From the NCBI RefSeq assembly GCF_000702585.1, contig NZ_JNIQ01000001.1:63501-127500 (forward strand): a DNA stretch of 64,000 nt, written 5' to 3'. Positions within the stretch are counted from its first letter, which is position 1; every line of letters starts with the position of its first letter. Made by a program: the position numbers and the translations under genes. Origin of the DNA: Exiguobacterium aurantiacum DSM 6208 (GTDB lineage: Bacteria > Bacillota > Bacilli > Exiguobacteriales > Exiguobacteriaceae). The notes beneath the pieces were generated by a model, which made no database searches, had not been told where the DNA came from, and worked only from the letters and a program-made list of their open reading frames with translations. Below, piece after piece: positions 53,005 through 61,750 of the stretch.

Positions 53005-53426
53005 TGCGGTCCCGTGCGCTGCGGATCGACTGGCTTCACGCGTTTTTGACCGGTCTTGCCTTCATCGTGCCGACCGGGACCGAATACGTGTCCGAGCTCA
53101 TCCGCGGAGAGTCTACCGTCGTGCCGACGATCTTGTTTTACTTCCTTCCGGTCGTCATCGGCTTCATCGTCCAAACGTGGAGCGGCATCTTCATCAGTCT
53201 CCTGAGTGGATTGCTCATGAGCACGCTCTTCATCCGCCTCGTCGTCTGGCCGGTCGATGTGACCGTGCATAGTTTTTATGCGCCCGGGTCGGTCTGGTTC
53301 CACTTTTACCAAACGACCCTGTTCATGTGGGTGCTCGCTTTTCTCGTCTTCGCGGTCAGCCGCCTCAACACGTGGCATCGTGAGAAGTATCGTCGCCCTA
53401 AATCCTCAGACACCATGTCCTCATGA
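53001..53426 (+). CDS. Membrane protein cotranscribed with the ABC-F gene
   Basis: 141 residues with three or four helices. The ATG overlaps the TGA of the ABC-F gene and GGAGG lies upstream inside that gene, so it is translationally coupled. The C-terminus is basic (RLNTWHREKYRRPK). A terminator follows at once. Family not recognised. Confidence 0.7.
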   Translation: MMRSRALRIDWLHAFLTGLAFIVPTGTEYVSELIRGESTVVPTILFYFLPVVIGFIVQTWSGIFISLLSGLLMSTLFIRLVVWPVDVTVHSFYAPGSVWFHFYQTTLFMWVLAFLVFAVSRLNTWHREKYRRPKSSDTMSS

Positions 53427-53448
53427 AATCGGACGTGGTGTTTTTTTA
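53411..53448 (+). terminator. Terminator
   Basis: ACACCATGTCC and GGACGTGGTGT pair, followed by seven T. It overlaps the last codons of the preceding gene. Confidence 0.85.
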
Positions 53449-53456
53449 TTCAACCA

Positions 53457-53485
53457 TTGACAATGAGAATCATTTTCATTTAAGG
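53457..53485 (+). promoter_or_regulatory. Promoter with Fur box
   Basis: TTGACA (53457-53462) is a perfect -35; the -10 region near 53480 is weak. Between them TGAGAAT-C-ATTTTCA (53464-53478) matches the 7-1-7 Fur consensus TGATAAT-N-ATTATCA at 12 of 14 positions. Iron-starvation induction of the flavodoxin gene is expected. Confidence 0.75.
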
Positions 53486-53504
53486 TTGTCTTGAGGTGAT
53501 AATC

Positions 53505-53978
53505 ATGACGATTTTGATTGCATACGTGAGCATGTCCGGTAACACAGAAGACATCGCCCACTTGTTACAACATACATTGACCACGGCAGGATATACGGTA
53601 GTGGTGTCGGACGATTTAGAGTCACTTCCCGTCGATTCGCTATTGGAATACGATGGCGTCCTATTCGGCGCCTACACATGGGGTGACGGTGATGTACCGT
53701 ACGAGGCGGAAGGTTTTGTAGACGATTTATATGACGCGGACTTAGACGCACTACCTTGTGCGGCGTTTGGTTCTGGTGATACCGATTACCCGAAATATTG
53801 TGCTGCCGTCGACACGATTGAAGACGCACTTCGATCCGCGAGCGGGATGATCGCCGCTCCCTCTTTGAAGATTGAGTTTGACCCGAACACCGAAGCGAAA
53901 CTTGAGGCGTGTGTCTCGTTCGCAACCACATTTATGGAACGACTCGAAAAACACAAAAAAGTTCAGCCCCTCGGCTGA
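53505..53978 (+). CDS. Flavodoxin
   Basis: 157 residues. AYVSMSGNTEDIA at the N-terminus is the FMN phosphate loop, and FGAYTWGDGDVPYE and AFGSGDTDYPKYCAAV are the flanking FMN loops with the expected aromatic residues. The start at 53505 follows GAGGTG. A Fur box lies over its promoter, which fits a role replacing ferredoxin when iron is scarce. The terminator hairpin lies in its last codons. Confidence 0.95.
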   Translation: MTILIAYVSMSGNTEDIAHLLQHTLTTAGYTVVVSDDLESLPVDSLLEYDGVLFGAYTWGDGDVPYEAEGFVDDLYDADLDALPCAAFGSGDTDYPKYCAAVDTIEDALRSASGMIAAPSLKIEFDPNTEAKLEACVSFATTFMERLEKHKKVQPLG

Positions 53979-53987
53979 ACTTTTTTG
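53955..53987 (+). terminator. Terminator encoded in the end of flavodoxin
   Basis: AAAAAGTTCAGCC-CCTC-GGCTGAACTTTTTT; the left arm and loop encode the last flavodoxin residues (KKVQPLG). Confidence 0.9.
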
Positions 53988-54554
53988 TTAGAAATAACGC
54001 AACGGTTGGAACCCGCGCGTATGGAAATCGAGTTTCGTGCCGTCTTCCGTGATGAAGAAGACATATTCGTTCGTATCGACGTCACGGACGAACACTTTGT
54101 AAAACGTCATCGTCTCTTCACGGTTCGTCACATAACGTGCCTCGTGGGTCGAGATGACTTGGGCGAACAACTGTTGTTCATCGAACTCGGTGACGAGCGT
54201 GTCAAACATGGCCGCCTCTTCCTCGGTCGCTTCACGTCCCGGGAAAATCTCATAGTACGCATCGCTCGCTTTCGGCTGAACGCCTAAATTGCGATCGACG
54301 ACGATGACGCTTTCGATGTCTTGGTCATCCATGTTCTTGTAGCCGTACAACGCCTCGACGAGTGTGTTCTCCCCTGTGACCCGGCTGATACCTTCGAGCG
54401 ACTCGGCGCCTGTGAGCGAGCGCACGCGTGTCGCTTCCGGTACGATCTCTTCTTGATAAGCGATATTATAGGCGCGGATGATCTCTCGTACTTGCAAGAA
54501 CGTCGCGACGACGAGCAGTACGACGAGCCCTCCAATGATGATGCGTTTCGTCAT
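53988..54554 (-). CDS. Membrane-anchored protein, possibly YpmB/TseB-like
   Basis: 188 residues: one N-terminal membrane helix (MTKRIIIGGLVVLLVVATFL) and a probably extracytoplasmic domain ending DVDTNEYVFFITEDGTKLDF. The ending recalls PepSY/TseB-like domains, but I am not sure. Start 54554 follows GGGGGA; the longer ORF from 54692 runs inside tsaD. It follows tsaD by 14 bp and is the last gene of that operon. Confidence 0.7.
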   Translation of the reverse strand: MTKRIIIGGLVVLLVVATFLQVREIIRAYNIAYQEEIVPEATRVRSLTGAESLEGISRVTGENTLVEALYGYKNMDDQDIESVIVVDRNLGVQPKASDAYYEIFPGREATEEEAAMFDTLVTEFDEQQLFAQVISTHEARYVTNREETMTFYKVFVRDVDTNEYVFFITEDGTKLDFHTRGFQPLRYF

Positions 54555-54568
54555 GTCTCTATTTCCCC

Positions 54569-55591
54569 CTAGACTGTCATGCTCTCTTCTAAGGATAACC
54601 CAGGAACCGCATTCATCGCTAGTGTATCGCGCTTTCCGCGCACATACGCGTGATGCGCCGCCACACCGATCATGCCGGCGTTGTCCCCGCAAAGCTCGAG
54701 CGGTGGGATGACGAGGCGGATGCCTTCTTGATCGGTCGCTGCTTGTAGCGCGGCCCGAAGCCCACGGTTCGCCGCGACCCCACCGGCGACGAGGAGCTGG
54801 TTCGCGCCTTTCTCTTTCACGGCACGAATCGCTTTCTCGACGAGCACCTCGACGACGCTCGCTTGGAAGCTCGCTGCCAAGTTTTCGGGGATCACCGTCT
54901 CGCCCCGTTGCTCAGCGTTATGGACGGCGTTGATGACCGACGACTTGAGACCGCTGAAACTGAAATCGAAACTGCCCGGTTCGAGCCGGACGCGCGGAAA
55001 CTTGTACGTGTCTTCCCCGGCGGCTGCCAACCGGTCGATGGCCGGACCACCCGGATAAGGCAAACTGAGCGTCCGGGCGACTTTGTCGTACGCCTCACCG
55101 GCCGCGTCGTCGCGCGTCTCACCGATGACTTCGAACACGCCGTGCTCCGGCATATAGACGAGCTCCGTGTGACCGCCCGATACGACGAGACAGACGAGCG
55201 GGAAGTCCATCTCTTCGACGAGTTCATTCGCGTAAATGTGACCCGCGATATGATGAACGCCGATGAGCGGCTTACTGTGGGCAAAGGCGAGCGCTTTTGC
55301 GGCGCTGATGCCGACGAGGAGCGCACCGACGAGTCCCGGTCCTTGCGTGACCGCTACGGCGTCAACGTCTTGCATCGTCACGCCCGCTTCACTGAGCGCG
55401 TCATCGATGACATATGTGATCCGTTCGACGTGATGGCGCGAGGCGACCTCGGGCACGACCCCGCCGAACCGTTTATGGCTTTCAATCTGCGACGAGACGA
55501 CGTTTGACAGGAGCGTCTTGCCGTCACGCACGAGGGCGACGGACGTCTCGTCACAACTCGACTCGATCGCAAGGATGAGTGATGTGTTCAT
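54569..55591 (-). CDS. tsaD: tRNA N6-adenosine threonylcarbamoyltransferase TsaD
   Basis: 340 residues: [16 protein letters not shown] at the N-terminus, SRHHVERI and [14 protein letters not shown] (H-x-x-x-H metal site), [15 protein letters not shown] and the C-terminal CGDNAGMIG. TsaD with TsaB and TsaE transfers threonylcarbamoyl to A37 of ANN-decoding tRNAs. The gene overlaps rimI by 4 bp in a tsaE-tsaB-rimI-tsaD operon. Confidence 0.99.
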   Translation of the reverse strand: MNTSLILAIESSCDETSVALVRDGKTLLSNVVSSQIESHKRFGGVVPEVASRHHVERITYVIDDALSEAGVTMQDVDAVAVTQGPGLVGALLVGISAAKALAFAHSKPLIGVHHIAGHIYANELVEEMDFPLVCLVVSGGHTELVYMPEHGVFEVIGETRDDAAGEAYDKVARTLSLPYPGGPAIDRLAAAGEDTYKFPRVRLEPGSFDFSFSGLKSSVINAVHNAEQRGETVIPENLAASFQASVVEVLVEKAIRAVKEKGANQLLVAGGVAANRGLRAALQAATDQEGIRLVIPPLELCGDNAGMIGVAAHHAYVRGKRDTLAMNAVPGLSLEESMTV

Positions 55592-56049
55592 TCGGTTTCA
55601 CTTCCTAACTTCGCCCAATAAATAAAGGCGTCTTCGTTATTGTCTTGATAGTAACGTTTCCGTCGCCCGGCACACTCAAAGCCGAACTGCTCATACAGTT
55701 TCTGGGCCCCGATGTTCGAGACACGTACTTCGAGTGTGAGGGCGTCCAGTGACTTGCTACGGGCAAAGGCGACGAGCTCGGTGAGCAACCGATTCCCGAT
55801 ACCCTGCCCCCGATATTCAGGTAAGACGGCGATATTCGTGATGTGTCCTTCATCGACGATTTGCCACACACCGACGAAACCGATGACGCGACGCTCGTGC
55901 ACGGCAACGAAATAAATCGCTTGTTCGTTTCGGAGCATCTCGTTCATGAACGCATCTTTCGTCCACGGAATGGCGAACGAGGCCTCCTCGACGGCAGTCA
56001 CTTCTTCGACATCAAGCCATGTCATCCGACGAATTTTGATGTCAGCCAT
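55588..56049 (-). CDS. rimI: Ribosomal protein S18-alanine N-acetyltransferase RimI-like
   Basis: 153 residues, GNAT fold: [47 protein letters not shown] (acetyl-CoA loop Q-G-x-G) and [19 protein letters not shown]. Start 56049 follows GAGGGAC and lies inside the end of tsaB. Third gene of the t6A operon; its position is the same as ydiD in B. subtilis. Confidence 0.95.
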   Translation of the reverse strand: MADIKIRRMTWLDVEEVTAVEEASFAIPWTKDAFMNEMLRNEQAIYFVAVHERRVIGFVGVWQIVDEGHITNIAVLPEYRGQGIGNRLLTELVAFARSKSLDALTLEVRVSNIGAQKLYEQFGFECAGRRKRYYQDNNEDAFIYWAKLGSETE

Positions 56050-56698
56050 TGTTTTGTCCCTCGAGCCACTTCGCCTCCGCCTCAGCAAGACGAAGGTACT
56101 CCGGCTCAAACGCATGCACGTCACGCGTCTCTTCACCTAATGCGACGAGATCGCTCGCGCGTCCATACCGATGGGCAGCTGGAGCTTCTATATATGAATA
56201 GTTCGATAAGACGTCTCGGAACGGTTCAACGTCACCGACGACGACAAATTCCCCCTCAATATGTGTGTCCAGCCATGCCTCCACTGACGCATGGGCGTCC
56301 GAAGTGAGCGGCTCGTTTTGTTGATAATGTCCGATATAGGCGTTCCCACGTCGGGCATCGATGAGCGACACGACGGGAAGATCGGTGTTCGGGGCTGCCG
56401 CCATGAGACGGAGTGCCGAGACGCCGATGAGCGGGATTTGAAGCGTATAAGCGAGCGTCTTTGCTGTCGTCACCCCGATGCGGATGCCCGTGTATGAGCC
56501 AGGTCCGGTCGTCACGACGATGCGCTCGAGCTCTGTCGGCGTCCATTTGACGGCAACCATGAGCTGCTCAATCATCGGCATGAGCGTGACGGCATGATTC
56601 TTCGATACCATGACCGTCGTCTCGGCTTGAATCGTTCCTTGCTCGCTAAGCGCGACAGACAGACGTGTCGTCGATGTATCGATCATCAACTGCTTCAT
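56042..56698 (-). CDS. tsaB: t6A biosynthesis protein TsaB
   Basis: 218 residues: LMIDTSTTRLSVAL at the N-terminus, TTGPGSYTGIRIGVTTAKTLAY and later DARRGNAYIG, as in TsaB. It is a catalytically inactive ASKHA-fold partner of TsaD. It overlaps tsaE by 4 bp and rimI by 8 bp. Confidence 0.96.
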   Translation of the reverse strand: MKQLMIDTSTTRLSVALSEQGTIQAETTVMVSKNHAVTLMPMIEQLMVAVKWTPTELERIVVTTGPGSYTGIRIGVTTAKTLAYTLQIPLIGVSALRLMAAAPNTDLPVVSLIDARRGNAYIGHYQQNEPLTSDAHASVEAWLDTHIEGEFVVVGDVEPFRDVLSNYSYIEAPAAHRYGRASDLVALGEETRDVHAFEPEYLRLAEAEAKWLEGQNNG

Positions 56699-57144
56699 GC
56701 GAGCACCTCCTTGACGAGCGTCTCATACGCCTCTCCGATTGGGGCGAACGTCAGTTGACGCTCCTCGTCCCCGATTCGCTCGATCGTGATGGCGAGCCGT
56801 TCTACCGGAAGCGAAGATTCGATCAAATCCGACCATTCGACGATGGCGACGCCATCGCCGTCGATGTATTCCTCAAGCCCGATATCGTCCCCTGTGTCCT
56901 CGAGACGATACACGTCCATATGATAAAGCGGCAAGCGTCCTTGATATTGTTTCATGATCGTGAACGTCGGGCTGTTGACGTTGCGTTTCACGCCGAGTCC
57001 TTTGCCGAACCCTTGCGTGAACGTCGTTTTACCGGCGCCGAGGTCTCCGTTCAATGTTATGACCGTCCCAGCTTTGACAAGCGTGGCGAGCTTTTCCGCC
57101 ACCGCCTGCGTCTCTGCCGCGGAATGGGTAATCAATGTATACAT
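56695..57144 (-). CDS. tsaE: t6A biosynthesis ATPase TsaE
   Basis: 149 residues: Walker A LNGDLGAGKTTFTQGFGKGL (about 31-45), NSPTFTIMKQY switch region and LYHMDVYRLE. The TsaE ATPase recycles the TsaD-TsaB complex. AAAGGAG precedes the start. First gene of the operon. Confidence 0.97.
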   Translation of the reverse strand: MYTLITHSAAETQAVAEKLATLVKAGTVITLNGDLGAGKTTFTQGFGKGLGVKRNVNSPTFTIMKQYQGRLPLYHMDVYRLEDTGDDIGLEEYIDGDGVAIVEWSDLIESSLPVERLAITIERIGDEERQLTFAPIGEAYETLVKEVLA

Positions 57145-57202
57145 GAATGTTTCTCCTTTAGTAGTTGTCGCGATACGTCCTCATTGTACACTCCATTTTA
57201 CG

Positions 57203-57232
57203 CAAAAAAAAACACGAAACGTTATCGTTTCG
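57203..57232 (-). terminator. Terminator of the initiator tRNA transcript
   Basis: On the minus strand CGAAACG-ATAA-CGTTTCG is followed by GTTTTTTTTT; it lies 18 bp after the last tRNA. Confidence 0.88.
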
Positions 57233-57249
57233 CTATCTCATTTAAAAAT

Positions 57250-57326
<77 letters not shown>

Positions 57327-57351
57327 ACGACATATGAAATTAAATAAAAAT

Positions 57352-57428
<77 letters not shown>

Positions 57429-57567
57429 ATAATATGAATTCTTTCGACATCCTCTATAATAAGCGAAGTAGTTATAATATGCAACCTTTTTCTCTATGTT
57501 TTTTGTGATTTGGATTCGGGAACAATTAAAGGAGTGTAATCCAACAGAGAAAAGGAGCGCGACCGAC

Positions 57568-58350
57568 ATGTCGAAATGGGGAAACCGGTTTAAAAAATGG
57601 TTCTTTTCTGAGCTAGATGCGTCCGTCTATTTCCATACTGTTCCGTTCGTCCCAAGACAGACCGTTCACGGAACACTTCGCGTAATGAATCCGACCTCAA
57701 AAGTGATCCGGCTACATGAATTGACGCTCAACTTCCTCACGACGTTCAAAGATATCACGCTCGAGGGGAACGAGTTCAACCGTGAGGCTGACCTTCAAGA
57801 AGTACCGATCGCTTTGTCAGCCATACTTGAACCAGGGGCGGAAGAACATATCCCGTTCACGTTCGACTTGACGATGTATGCCCCTTCGACTGCCGGTGCC
57901 CCTTACAGTGTCGAAGCGACCGTGTGGGACAAGGACGGCAAACGGATTTGGTTCGACGTGATCGAGAACGTCGAAGTCGAGCCGTTACCTGAGCTTAAAC
58001 GGTTACTCGAAGCGACCGAGCATGCCGGTCTCGAGCTCATGTTCGTCCGCAACGTCATCGATCCGCTCGGCGAAGAGCGGCCGTATCCGTTCGTCGAAAA
58101 GTACGGTTTCAAACCTGTCAGCGACTGGGCCGATGAGTTCGAGGTCGTGAAATCGTTTTGGCGTATCGACGAGGACGGGGTCGACGTCTATTACTGGCTC
58201 GATAATATCGAGAAACAACGGACGCTCGATTCGATCGCCAACGATGTCGTCTTGCGTCATCGCTCACTCACGTGGGATCAACTCGAGCGCGAGCAAGACC
58301 GACTCGGGCTCGGGATTCAAGAGACGTTACGCAGCCACCGCTCTTCATGA
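57568..58350 (+). CDS. Spo0M-like (SpoOM family) protein
   Basis: 260 residues, soluble, beta-rich N-terminal half with arrestin-like strands (YFHTVPFVPRQTVHGTLRVM, HIPFTFDLTMYAPSTAGAPY) typical of the SpoOM family. AAAGGAG precedes the start. The family is named for sporulation control in Bacillus but is also present in non-sporulating relatives, where its role is unclear. Confidence 0.9.
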   Translation: MSKWGNRFKKWFFSELDASVYFHTVPFVPRQTVHGTLRVMNPTSKVIRLHELTLNFLTTFKDITLEGNEFNREADLQEVPIALSAILEPGAEEHIPFTFDLTMYAPSTAGAPYSVEATVWDKDGKRIWFDVIENVEVEPLPELKRLLEATEHAGLELMFVRNVIDPLGEERPYPFVEKYGFKPVSDWADEFEVVKSFWRIDEDGVDVYYWLDNIEKQRTLDSIANDVVLRHRSLTWDQLEREQDRLGLGIQETLRSHRSS

Positions 58351-58361
58351 GCGGTGGTTTT
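58335..58361. terminator. Terminator
   Basis: CCACCGCTC-TTCAT-GAGCGGTGG then TTTT, overlapping the last codons of both convergent genes. Confidence 0.85.
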
Positions 58362-58977
58362 CAATTTCCCATTCGTCCCCACTCGTGTTCACGATCATCT
58401 GGAACTTCTCTCGGTGTGGATGCATGAACTGCTCATATTGAAGTCGGCGCTCTTCATGAGACGCTTTCAAATAGTCGAGAGCCATTCCACGCTCTTGAAT
58501 GTCTCGTACCGACCGTCGTAAAAACTCGGTCTCGCTGTCGCTATATAAGTAAATGGAAACGTCCCTTGCATCCGGTTCGAGGAAAGCCACGCTCATCCCT
58601 TCGATGATGGTGACTGGTTTCTCTGGGGCGATCCACGTTCGCTCGAGATAAGGCACATCAATCGTATAAAAGCCGATTCCTTCACGAATCATGCGGACAT
58701 CGCGTTCGAGCGACAGCAAATGGTGCGCCGCTGGGTGACAAGCCGTCATCTTATAACGATGCGCTACCCCATCGACCGAGTAATCGAGGATTGCGCTTTT
58801 CCGTAACGTCGAGTCGGCGATATATGGATCAGTATTCAAATAATTCACTTCTTCGAGGCGTTCCATCAATGCGTGTGCAAGCGTCGTCTTTCCCGCGCCG
58901 CCATGTCCAGTAATCAAAATGATGCACTTCTCCCTCTGCCGTATGCTCGAGACGATCTGTTCAATCCATTCGTTCAT
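58345..58977 (-). CDS. Uridine kinase-like P-loop protein
   Basis: 210 residues. Walker A ITGHGGAGKTTLAHAL (about 22-37), NTDPYI for the substrate region, IIEGMSVAF and a lid-like helix (RRSVRDIQERG) follow the plan of the nucleoside/uridine kinase superfamily. The exact substrate is unclear. Start 58977 follows AAAGGAGGAG. Confidence 0.82.
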   Translation of the reverse strand: MNEWIEQIVSSIRQREKCIILITGHGGAGKTTLAHALMERLEEVNYLNTDPYIADSTLRKSAILDYSVDGVAHRYKMTACHPAAHHLLSLERDVRMIREGIGFYTIDVPYLERTWIAPEKPVTIIEGMSVAFLEPDARDVSIYLYSDSETEFLRRSVRDIQERGMALDYLKASHEERRLQYEQFMHPHREKFQMIVNTSGDEWEIENHRS

Positions 58978-59030
58978 AGGCTCCTCCTTTTGATACACTT
59001 GTATATATAGAAAGGAAGTGTATCAATCTG

Positions 59031-59408
59031 ATGTCGACTTGTCCATTTTGTCATCCACATGATGATCCCGCGCAATCCATCGTCGCCGAGAACGAGACGT
59101 GCTACTTTTTGATGCATGAACGTGAACAAGATGTCCTCGTCGGCTCTGGTGTGATTGTACCGAAACAGCACCGGACGACGACGTTTGACTTAACGCCGGA
59201 CGAATGGCGAGATACATATGAGTTATTGCACGAAGCGAAACGGTTGCTAGATGCAACACATCGCCCAGATGGATACACACTCGGCTGGAACGTTGGGGAA
59301 GCCTCTAATCAGACCGTGCCACACGCTCATTTTCATGTCATCCCTCGTTATGAGGCAGGGCCGCACGCCGGGAAAGGGTTGCGCCATTGGTTGAAGCGAC
59401 CTGAATAA
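59031..59408 (+). CDS. HIT-family nucleotide hydrolase/transferase
   Basis: 125 residues with the catalytic triad pattern HAHFH (H98, H100, H102) and the upstream N-VGE segment. The N-terminal CPFC pair suggests a zinc site seen in some HIT proteins. It would hydrolyse nucleotide phosphoramidates or dinucleoside polyphosphates. AAAGGAAG lies upstream at slightly long spacing. Confidence 0.93.
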   Translation: MSTCPFCHPHDDPAQSIVAENETCYFLMHEREQDVLVGSGVIVPKQHRTTTFDLTPDEWRDTYELLHEAKRLLDATHRPDGYTLGWNVGEASNQTVPHAHFHVIPRYEAGPHAGKGLRHWLKRPE

Positions 59409-59410
59409 GC

Positions 59411-59446
59411 GAAGCAGCTCATCGCGTGACGATGAGCTGCTTTCGT
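59411..59446. terminator. Bidirectional terminator
   Basis: AAGCAGCTCATC and GATGAGCTGCTT pair across a 7-nt loop between convergent genes. Confidence 0.85.
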
Positions 59447-60357
59447 TTGTCTTCCGTCTGCTCACGCTGTCGTTCTAAGCGTTCGACTTGTCGTGTCATG
59501 CTCTCGATAAGTTTGGCGATCTCACGATCGAGGCCGTTCACTTTGTCGAGCGAGTCGTTGATTCGTCCATGCATCGTCCATTCGGAGAAGATGTCATCGA
59601 GGAAGTAATCCGCGAACTGAATGAGCGATCCCCGCTCGATGTGTAAGCCACTGACGACTTCTTTTACGTCAGCGAGTTCTCGTGAGAAACGTTCGAGTGC
59701 GGATTGAAGTTCATGCATCGTCCGTTCGGAGGCGTCGATGGCGTCATGTTTCATCGCCGTCGCAATCAAACCACCTCCGAAGAACGTGTCATATGTCGAC
59801 CACCCTTTCGCACTATCAAGATGCTTGAGCGTCTTCGAGATTGCGGCACGGGCCGACCGTCCTGCGACGATGGCTTCATTGTATTCCACCAACGCCTCAC
59901 TTATTTTCGCCTGGTCATTCGTGAGACGATACAACGTTTCTATGACGTCAGGATCTTGTTTTAGGCGAGCCTCTTTCGCTTCCAAAAACCTTTCCCATTC
60001 CGTATCGATGTTTGCATAAGCCTCAAACGTCTCACGAAGATCGCGACGCTCAAGCTCTAACTCATCGATCATCTTCTCGTGTTCCCGTAACTTCAATTCG
60101 GCTCGGGCCGCCTCTTCCAATTCGATCGTCTTTTGTTCATTGAACGTCCCGCGAAACTTACGCCACGCATTGACGAGCGAGAACACCTCTAAATCATATA
60201 CGTCACGCTGCTCTTTCGTGAACGAGTTGAGCAGTTGCTTTCTTACCGTTTCATGTTCCGCAATCTGTTTATCGAGTCTTTTAAGCTTGCGGGCAAGTCG
60301 ATCTCGTTCGGAGAGACGTTGTTGTAAGTCGAGTTGTAATTGATGCACATTACTCAT
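59419..60357 (-). CDS. Coiled-coil protein of unknown function
   Basis: 312 residues, soluble, with coiled coils at about 1-50, 75-140 and 265-310 and a glycine-containing central segment (STYDTFFGGGLIATAMKHD). No catalytic motif is visible. It overlaps the upstream GNAT fusion gene by 8 bp, so the two are coupled. Confidence 0.75.
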   Translation of the reverse strand: MSNVHQLQLDLQQRLSERDRLARKLKRLDKQIAEHETVRKQLLNSFTKEQRDVYDLEVFSLVNAWRKFRGTFNEQKTIELEEAARAELKLREHEKMIDELELERRDLRETFEAYANIDTEWERFLEAKEARLKQDPDVIETLYRLTNDQAKISEALVEYNEAIVAGRSARAAISKTLKHLDSAKGWSTYDTFFGGGLIATAMKHDAIDASERTMHELQSALERFSRELADVKEVVSGLHIERGSLIQFADYFLDDIFSEWTMHGRINDSLDKVNGLDREIAKLIESMTRQVERLERQREQTEDKRKQLIVTR

Positions 60358-61219
60358 AACGCTTCACTCCTCCACTTTCTTTTTGATATTGCTCTAACAA
60401 AGCTTTAACGTCCATTCCATTAATGGTCAGGCCATCAATTGATGAATTCTCAATTTGTACCCCGTCAAGACGACAGTTAGTAAAAATCGTGTTCATTAGG
60501 TCTGTATGGGAAAACGTCGTCGTCCGTCCCGTTTCGTACATGGTGACGAAACGATATTCTGAGCCGGATAGATTCAAATCATCGAACTGGGTTTCTCTGA
60601 AATTTATGTTGCGGAACTGACTATTCATAAAATTGCAGTTGCTCGCCCGAAGTTTTGAGACGTTACTATTCGTGATCGCAATTTGGCTCGCATCCATTCC
60701 ATAAGCTTGAGCACCTTTTACAGAACACTCCTCATAGCGCAATATACTATCATCACTTTTTTGCTTCACTCGTTTGACGAAGCAAACTTCTTCGGCTGAC
60801 TCAAAAATAGATTGATAACCAACCGCTCGATAAAATGCGACATTGTTAACTTGAGCTGTCGATGTCTCTAATTCCCAAATCCGCACAGTCGGGTGAAACA
60901 CCTCGATTAGCTTTAGAGCACGCTTCCCTATCCCTTGGCCCTGTTTCTCTGGATGGATAAAGATTCGGTCAATCCGACCGTACTCTTCTCCTGTCAACGT
61001 AATGACGGCTCCCCCAACTACTTGTCCTTCAAGCTCGATGACATAACATGTCAATTGTTCAATTAAATACAGGCTCATCGCCTCGTTATCATATCCGGGT
61101 GGTTCAACATTCAAGTCTCGGTACTGCAATTGGAGACGGTCTGCCTCTTGTTTAAAACTTGCTCGCGAAACCTCAGTAAAGGTTGTCTTGTCCGAGGCTC
61201 TAGCTTCACGGATGTGCAT
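60350..61219 (-). CDS. GNAT acetyltransferase fused to pentapeptide-repeat-like domain
   Basis: 289 residues. The first about 155 are a GNAT domain (VVGGAVITLTGEEYGRIDRIFIHPEKQGQGIGKRALKL is the acetyl-CoA site). The last about 120 show the A(N/D)L-like spacing of pentapeptide repeats (SKLRASNCNFMNSQFRNINF, FDDLNLSGSEYRF). The fusion is unusual; target unknown. Confidence 0.8.
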   Translation of the reverse strand: MHIREARASDKTTFTEVSRASFKQEADRLQLQYRDLNVEPPGYDNEAMSLYLIEQLTCYVIELEGQVVGGAVITLTGEEYGRIDRIFIHPEKQGQGIGKRALKLIEVFHPTVRIWELETSTAQVNNVAFYRAVGYQSIFESAEEVCFVKRVKQKSDDSILRYEECSVKGAQAYGMDASQIAITNSNVSKLRASNCNFMNSQFRNINFRETQFDDLNLSGSEYRFVTMYETGRTTTFSHTDLMNTIFTNCRLDGVQIENSSIDGLTINGMDVKALLEQYQKESGGVKRYE

Positions 61220-61272
61220 GATAATTCCCCCTCAGTCTTTCATACGCAATAAAAGATTCAAAGGTTTCGAGA

Positions 61273-61313
61273 AAGACAAAAGAGGACGACTGAGCGTTTG
61301 CTCAATCGTCCTC
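61273..61313 (-). terminator. rRNA operon terminator
   Basis: On the minus strand AGAGGACGATTGAGC and GCTCAGTCGTCCTCT pair across a 4-nt loop, followed by TTTTG, just after the promoter-distal 5S gene. Confidence 0.88.
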
Positions 61314-61319
61314 TAGGTT

Positions 61320-61436
<117 letters not shown>

Positions 61437-61494
61437 CAATTATTATATTAGCATATAATCTACGAATTGACAACCATTTTGAACAGAATTCATA

Positions 61495-61527
61495 AGAAAA
61501 ACGACCGAGCGTTATGCTCGATCGTCT
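61495..61527 (-). terminator. Terminator between the two 5S genes
   Basis: On the minus strand GACGATCGAGC-ATAA-CGCTCGGTCG with a TTTTTC tail. Efficient termination here would separate copy 2 from the operon. Confidence 0.75.
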
Positions 61528-61533
61528 CATGTT

Positions 61534-61650
<117 letters not shown>

Positions 61651-61750
61651 AAAGAAAATATCAACATCGTCCTTCGGACGTGTCAATCACCTTCAGGGTT
61701 TGTTCCCTGAAAACTGAAGTTCATCAATTGTCAAACCATAGACTAGATCA

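Noticed and set aside
54863..55507. 214-codon open frame antisense to tsaD
   Set aside because: Arg/Asp-rich shadow of a conserved gene, no recognisable domain.
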